From Chloroflexota bacterium (GTDB lineage Bacteria; Chloroflexota; UBA6077; FW602-bin22; JACPQP01): a stretch of 16,634 nucleotides of DNA. Under the pieces are notes generated by a model that ran no database searches, was not told the origin of the DNA, and worked only from the letters and a program-made list of their open reading frames with translations. Of the stretch, positions 14,230 to 16,634 are shown piece by piece; position 1 is the first letter of the stretch; each line of letters opens with the position of its first letter. The stretch covers positions 1-16,634 of the forward strand of contig JACPQP010000255.1 in assembly GCA_016190465.1 (NCBI GenBank), given 5' to 3'. A program made the position numbers and the translations under genes.

Positions 14230-14253
14230 GCCACGATCCCGATGCGGTAGGTT
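14224..14253 (+). promoter_or_regulatory. Promoter of the LacI-family gene
   Basis: TTGACA at 14224-14229 is followed after 18 bases by TAGGTT (14248-14253). Transcription would begin near 14260, giving a leader of about 29 bases before the start codon at 14289. The -10 is weaker than that of the transporter promoter. The -35 forms the right half of the shared operator. Confidence 0.5.
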
Positions 14254-14288
14254 TGCATCGTCACAGAATTGGAGCGTTTCGGACGGCT

Positions 14289-15335
14289 ATGCCAACGATC
14301 AAGGAAGTTGCGGAAGAAGCAGGCGTCTCCCCGTCGACGGTCTCGAACGTCTTCGGCGGGCGCGTACCGGTCCGCCAGAAAACTCGACAGCGTGTGCTCG
14401 CGGCCGCCGAGCGTCTGGGATACCGCCCGGATGGCCTGGCGCGCGCGCTCCGGACCGGGCGTTCCCAGACCCTCGGTCTGCTGGTGCCCTTCATCACCAA
14501 CTCGACGATGGCCGCGATCATCCACGCGGCGAGCAAGCAGGCCTACACAGCAGCCTATGGCCTGATGATCTGCGCCCTGGAGGATGACCCGTCGCTGGAA
14601 CAGACTCACCTTCAGTTGCTCCATCGCCAGCGGGTCGACGGGGTCATCACGCTCGCCGCCAGCGACGATTCGCGCGCCTACTTTGCCTTGCAGCAGGGCG
14701 GCACCCCCATCGTGTTCGTCCACCGCCGTCCGCGCGGGATCGCGGCTGACCTCATCACCCCGGATCACCGCACGGGCGTCAGGAGTGTGGTTCACCACCT
14801 CCTGGCAACCGGCCGCCGTCGGATCGCGCTCCTCACCGCGCCGGAAAGCGTGGGATCGAGCAGCGATCGTGCCGCTGGCTACCGCGAAGCCTACGGCGAA
14901 GCCGGACTCCCGATCCCCCGTGGGCTGATCCGCACCGGATTGCGGGTCAGCGGCGACGCCTATCGAGCGACACGCGACCTGCTGTACGAGACTCGGCCAC
15001 CCGACGCCATCATCGCCGGCATGGCGAGCCTCACCATCGGCGCACTCGCCTGCTTGCGCGACCAGCAGGTCAGAATCCCCGACGACATCGCCTATGTTGG
15101 GTCCGGCGATCTCGAGTGGGCACCGTTGGTGGAGCCCCCGCTCACAATGCTCGAGGTCGACGGCGGCCAGATCGGGCACCGGGCAGTCACGATGCTGCTC
15201 GAGCGACTCGATCCGCAGATGCCGCCGACGCCACCGCGTGAGGTGGTGGTGCCGGTTCGCCTCGCCGTCCGCCGTTCCTCAGGCGCCTCAGAGGCCTCCT
15301 CGGTCGGTTTGACAATCCCCGTTGGCCGGCCGTAG
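14289..15335 (+). CDS. LacI-family transcriptional regulator
   Basis: The 348-residue protein has the LacI helix-turn-helix at its start (TIKEVAEEAGVSPSTVSNVF, residues 3-22), then the hinge region RPDGLARALRTGRSQTLG and a periplasmic-binding-like ligand domain (TLGLLVPF..., RVDGVITLA, GRRRIALLT, GYREAYGEAG, PPDAIIAGM, PDDIAYVGSGD). It should bind DNA as a dimer and respond to a sugar or derivative. ATG at 14289 was chosen because the helix-turn-helix starts at once; an in-frame ATG at 14253 lies inside the predicted -10 region. The ribosome binding site is weak (GGAG at 14271-14274). It is divergent from the transporter operon and likely controls it and itself. The tail after about 325 is poorly conserved. 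Confidence 0.94.
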   Translation: MPTIKEVAEEAGVSPSTVSNVFGGRVPVRQKTRQRVLAAAERLGYRPDGLARALRTGRSQTLGLLVPFITNSTMAAIIHAASKQAYTAAYGLMICALEDDPSLEQTHLQLLHRQRVDGVITLAASDDSRAYFALQQGGTPIVFVHRRPRGIAADLITPDHRTGVRSVVHHLLATGRRRIALLTAPESVGSSSDRAAGYREAYGEAGLPIPRGLIRTGLRVSGDAYRATRDLLYETRPPDAIIAGMASLTIGALACLRDQQVRIPDDIAYVGSGDLEWAPLVEPPLTMLEVDGGQIGHRAVTMLLERLDPQMPPTPPREVVVPVRLAVRRSSGASEASSVGLTIPVGRP

Positions 15336-15338
15336 AAT
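15309..15338 (+). promoter_or_regulatory. Promoter of the carbamate kinase gene
   Basis: A perfect TTGACA (15309-15314) and TAGAAT (15333-15338) are 18 bases apart, overlapping the end and stop codon of the LacI-family gene. Transcription would start near 15345, about 63 bases before the carbamate kinase start. This suggests the kinase gene is expressed independently of the regulator. Confidence 0.65.
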
Positions 15339-15407
15339 TTACTCATCTTTCCCTTCAAGGGAACTGGACCGCTCGCGATGTCGCGGGCGATCGCCAACGG
15401 AGGCAGT

Positions 15408-16409
15408 ATGACCCGACTGGCCGTCGTCGCCGTCGGCGGCAACTCTCTGAGCATCAGCTCCGACGGCAACCCCGACCACGCATCGGTCGACGCGCAGTTT
15501 GCCACCAGCCGATTGACCGCCAGCCAGATCGTCGAGCTTGTCGCCGGGGGCTGGCAGGTCGTCCTCACCCACGGGAATGGACCGCAGGTGGGGCACGCGC
15601 TGCTCCGGGCCGAGGTCGCCGCGAGCGTCGCTCCGGAGCTCCCCCTCGCCACGGTCGTCGCCCAGACGCAGGGGGAGATCGGCTTCATGCTCCAGAATAC
15701 GCTCGCCAACGAGATCAGCCGGCGCGGCTTGACCCTGCCCGTCGCGAGTGTCATCACGCAAGTCGTCGTCGACCCCGGTGATCCCCACCTTGACCGGTCC
15801 ACCAAGCCGGTTGGCCCATTCTACTCTGCCAAGCGCGCCGCCGAGATGCGCCGCCGCCACGGGTGGCTGATGGTGGAGGACGCGGGCCGGGGGTGGCGCC
15901 GCGTCGTCCCGAGCCCCTCGCCGGTGGCGATCGTGGAGCTACCCGCCATCCAGGCGCTGTTGAAATCGGCCTGCCTGGTCATTGCCGCCGGGGGTGGCGG
16001 CACTCCGGTCATCCGCCAGGAGGATGGCACGCTCACCCCGCTGGATGCCGTGATCGATAAGGATCGCGTCTCCGCGCTGCTCGCCGTCACCCTGGACGCC
16101 GATCTGCTCATCATCTCGACCGGCGTCGACCAGGTGGCGCTCGATTTCGGCACGCCTCACCAGCGCTGCCTGGGGGAGCTGACCGTGCGACAGGCGCGAG
16201 ACTACCTGGCGGCGGGTCAGTTCCCACCCGGCAGCATGGGGCCGAAGATCGAGGGCGCCGTTCAGTTTGCCGAGCAGACCGGCCGCGCGGCACTCATCAC
16301 CTCGCCGGAATGCCTCGCCGACGCGCTCCGCGGCGCGGCCGGCACCTGGATCGTGCCAGACCAGCGCGCCCACAACATCCCAATCGTCGCCATGCCCCGG
16401 GCCGGGTGA
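15408..16409 (+). CDS. arcC: Carbamate kinase
   Basis: The enzyme interconverts carbamoyl phosphate plus ADP with carbamate plus ATP, usually as the ATP-yielding last step of arginine, citrulline, allantoin or purine breakdown, in the cytoplasm. The 333-residue length is normal. Family motifs in order are VVAVGGNSL near the start, THGNGPQVG, TQGEIGFMLQ, STKPVGPFY, VIAAGGGGTPVI, DAVIDKDRVSALLA and GSMGPKIEGAVQF. ATG at 15408 has GGAGG five bases upstream; the in-frame ATG at 15378 lacks such a site. It follows the LacI-family gene by 72 bases but has its own promoter-like sequence. No arginine deiminase, ornithine or putrescine carbamoyltransferase gene is adjacent, so its pathway is undetermined. 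Confidence 0.95.
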   Translation: MTRLAVVAVGGNSLSISSDGNPDHASVDAQFATSRLTASQIVELVAGGWQVVLTHGNGPQVGHALLRAEVAASVAPELPLATVVAQTQGEIGFMLQNTLANEISRRGLTLPVASVITQVVVDPGDPHLDRSTKPVGPFYSAKRAAEMRRRHGWLMVEDAGRGWRRVVPSPSPVAIVELPAIQALLKSACLVIAAGGGGTPVIRQEDGTLTPLDAVIDKDRVSALLAVTLDADLLIISTGVDQVALDFGTPHQRCLGELTVRQARDYLAAGQFPPGSMGPKIEGAVQFAEQTGRAALITSPECLADALRGAAGTWIVPDQRAHNIPIVAMPRAG

Positions 16410-16414
16410 GCGAT

Positions 16415-16616
16415 GAGCGACGCGGCGACGGGGCGACGGTTTGGATCACGAAAGGCACGAAACGAGCGAAAGACGCGAAAGGGAGACGCGGCGACGCGGG
16501 GCTTACCACAAAGGCACTAAGAGCACAAAGGGGCTTGCGACAGAGTCATCTCTTCGGGTCCTTCGTGTGTTTGTGGTGAGATTCGCGTCCCGTCCCCTCG
16601 TCGCCCCGTCGCTACG
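16415..16616. repeat. Nested inverted repeat (A-rich direct repeats at core)
   Basis: The outer arms GCGACGGGGCGAC (16425-16437) and GTCGCCCCGTCGC (16600-16612) are exact inverse complements. Inside, ACCACAAA (16505-16512) pairs with TTTGTGGT (16570-16577), continued imperfectly by AAGGCACTAAGAGCACAAAGG and CCTTCGTGTGTTT. The left half also holds short direct repeats of the form CACGAAAGGCACGAAA. Intergenic palindromes of the CCACAAAG...CTTTGTGG kind are familiar from many environmental genomes. There is no gene here; the frames across it are low complexity. It sits directly after the carbamate kinase stop and might serve as its transcription end. Confidence 0.75.
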
Positions 16617-16634
16617 TTACGCGCGGAGCTGGGC

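Noticed and set aside
1..16634. Selenoprotein with in-frame UGA, suggested by the presence of selA
   Set aside because: No recognised gene is interrupted by a single UGA with homology continuing in the same frame; the broken toxin remnants have frame changes and missing segments instead.

Overview
The window is GC-rich bacterial chromosomal DNA, probably from a Chloroflexota member (Thermomicrobia/Sphaerobacter-like or an uncultured relative). This placement is inferred from gene content: a PdtaS/PdtaR-type histidine kinase with an ANTAR regulator, a Tat-type sugar-binding lipoprotein with a long Thr/Pro/Ala linker, many GUG starts, a PP2C-like/beta-propeller protein beside tsaD, and abundant C/G-rich palindromic intergenic repeats. 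No rRNA, tRNA, CRISPR array, transposase or phage gene was seen.

Layout. 1-83: C-terminal tail of an unidentified plus-strand gene. 84-508: non-coding, with an 89-bp tandem repeat able to fold into hairpins. 509-2378: an accessory zone with a RHH/DUF433 antitoxin-like gene, its internally deleted DUF5615 toxin partner, an intact tyrosine-phosphatase gene and a second, differently broken DUF5615 remnant. 2379-2884 (minus): a small DUF4258-DUF2283 pair. 3010-6387 (minus): a tight three-gene operon of a MIP18/DUF59 protein, a membrane protein with a degenerate PP2C-like domain and a beta-propeller, and tsaD (tRNA t6A synthesis). 6388-6669: palindromic repeats. 6670-8841 (minus): a two-component system, kinase then ANTAR regulator. 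9030-10403 (plus): selA, apparently leaderless and without selB or selD nearby. 10441-14010 (minus): a CUT1 sugar ABC transporter, two permeases then the binding protein, interrupted by an array of five hairpin units. 14289-15335 (plus): a divergent LacI-type regulator. 15408-16409 (plus): carbamate kinase. 16415-16616: a nested inverted repeat.

The clearest regulatory unit is the sugar-transporter locus. A perfect palindrome at 14213-14229 carries a TTGACA -35 box on each strand, so one bound LacI-family dimer could block both divergent promoters. The transporter encodes no ATPase here, so it probably borrows one encoded elsewhere.

No complete new system is evident. The best candidates for follow-up are the two decayed DUF5615 toxins, the likely inactive PP2C-like/beta-propeller protein coupled to tsaD, the hairpin array inside the transporter operon, and the structured tandem repeat before the antitoxin-like gene.
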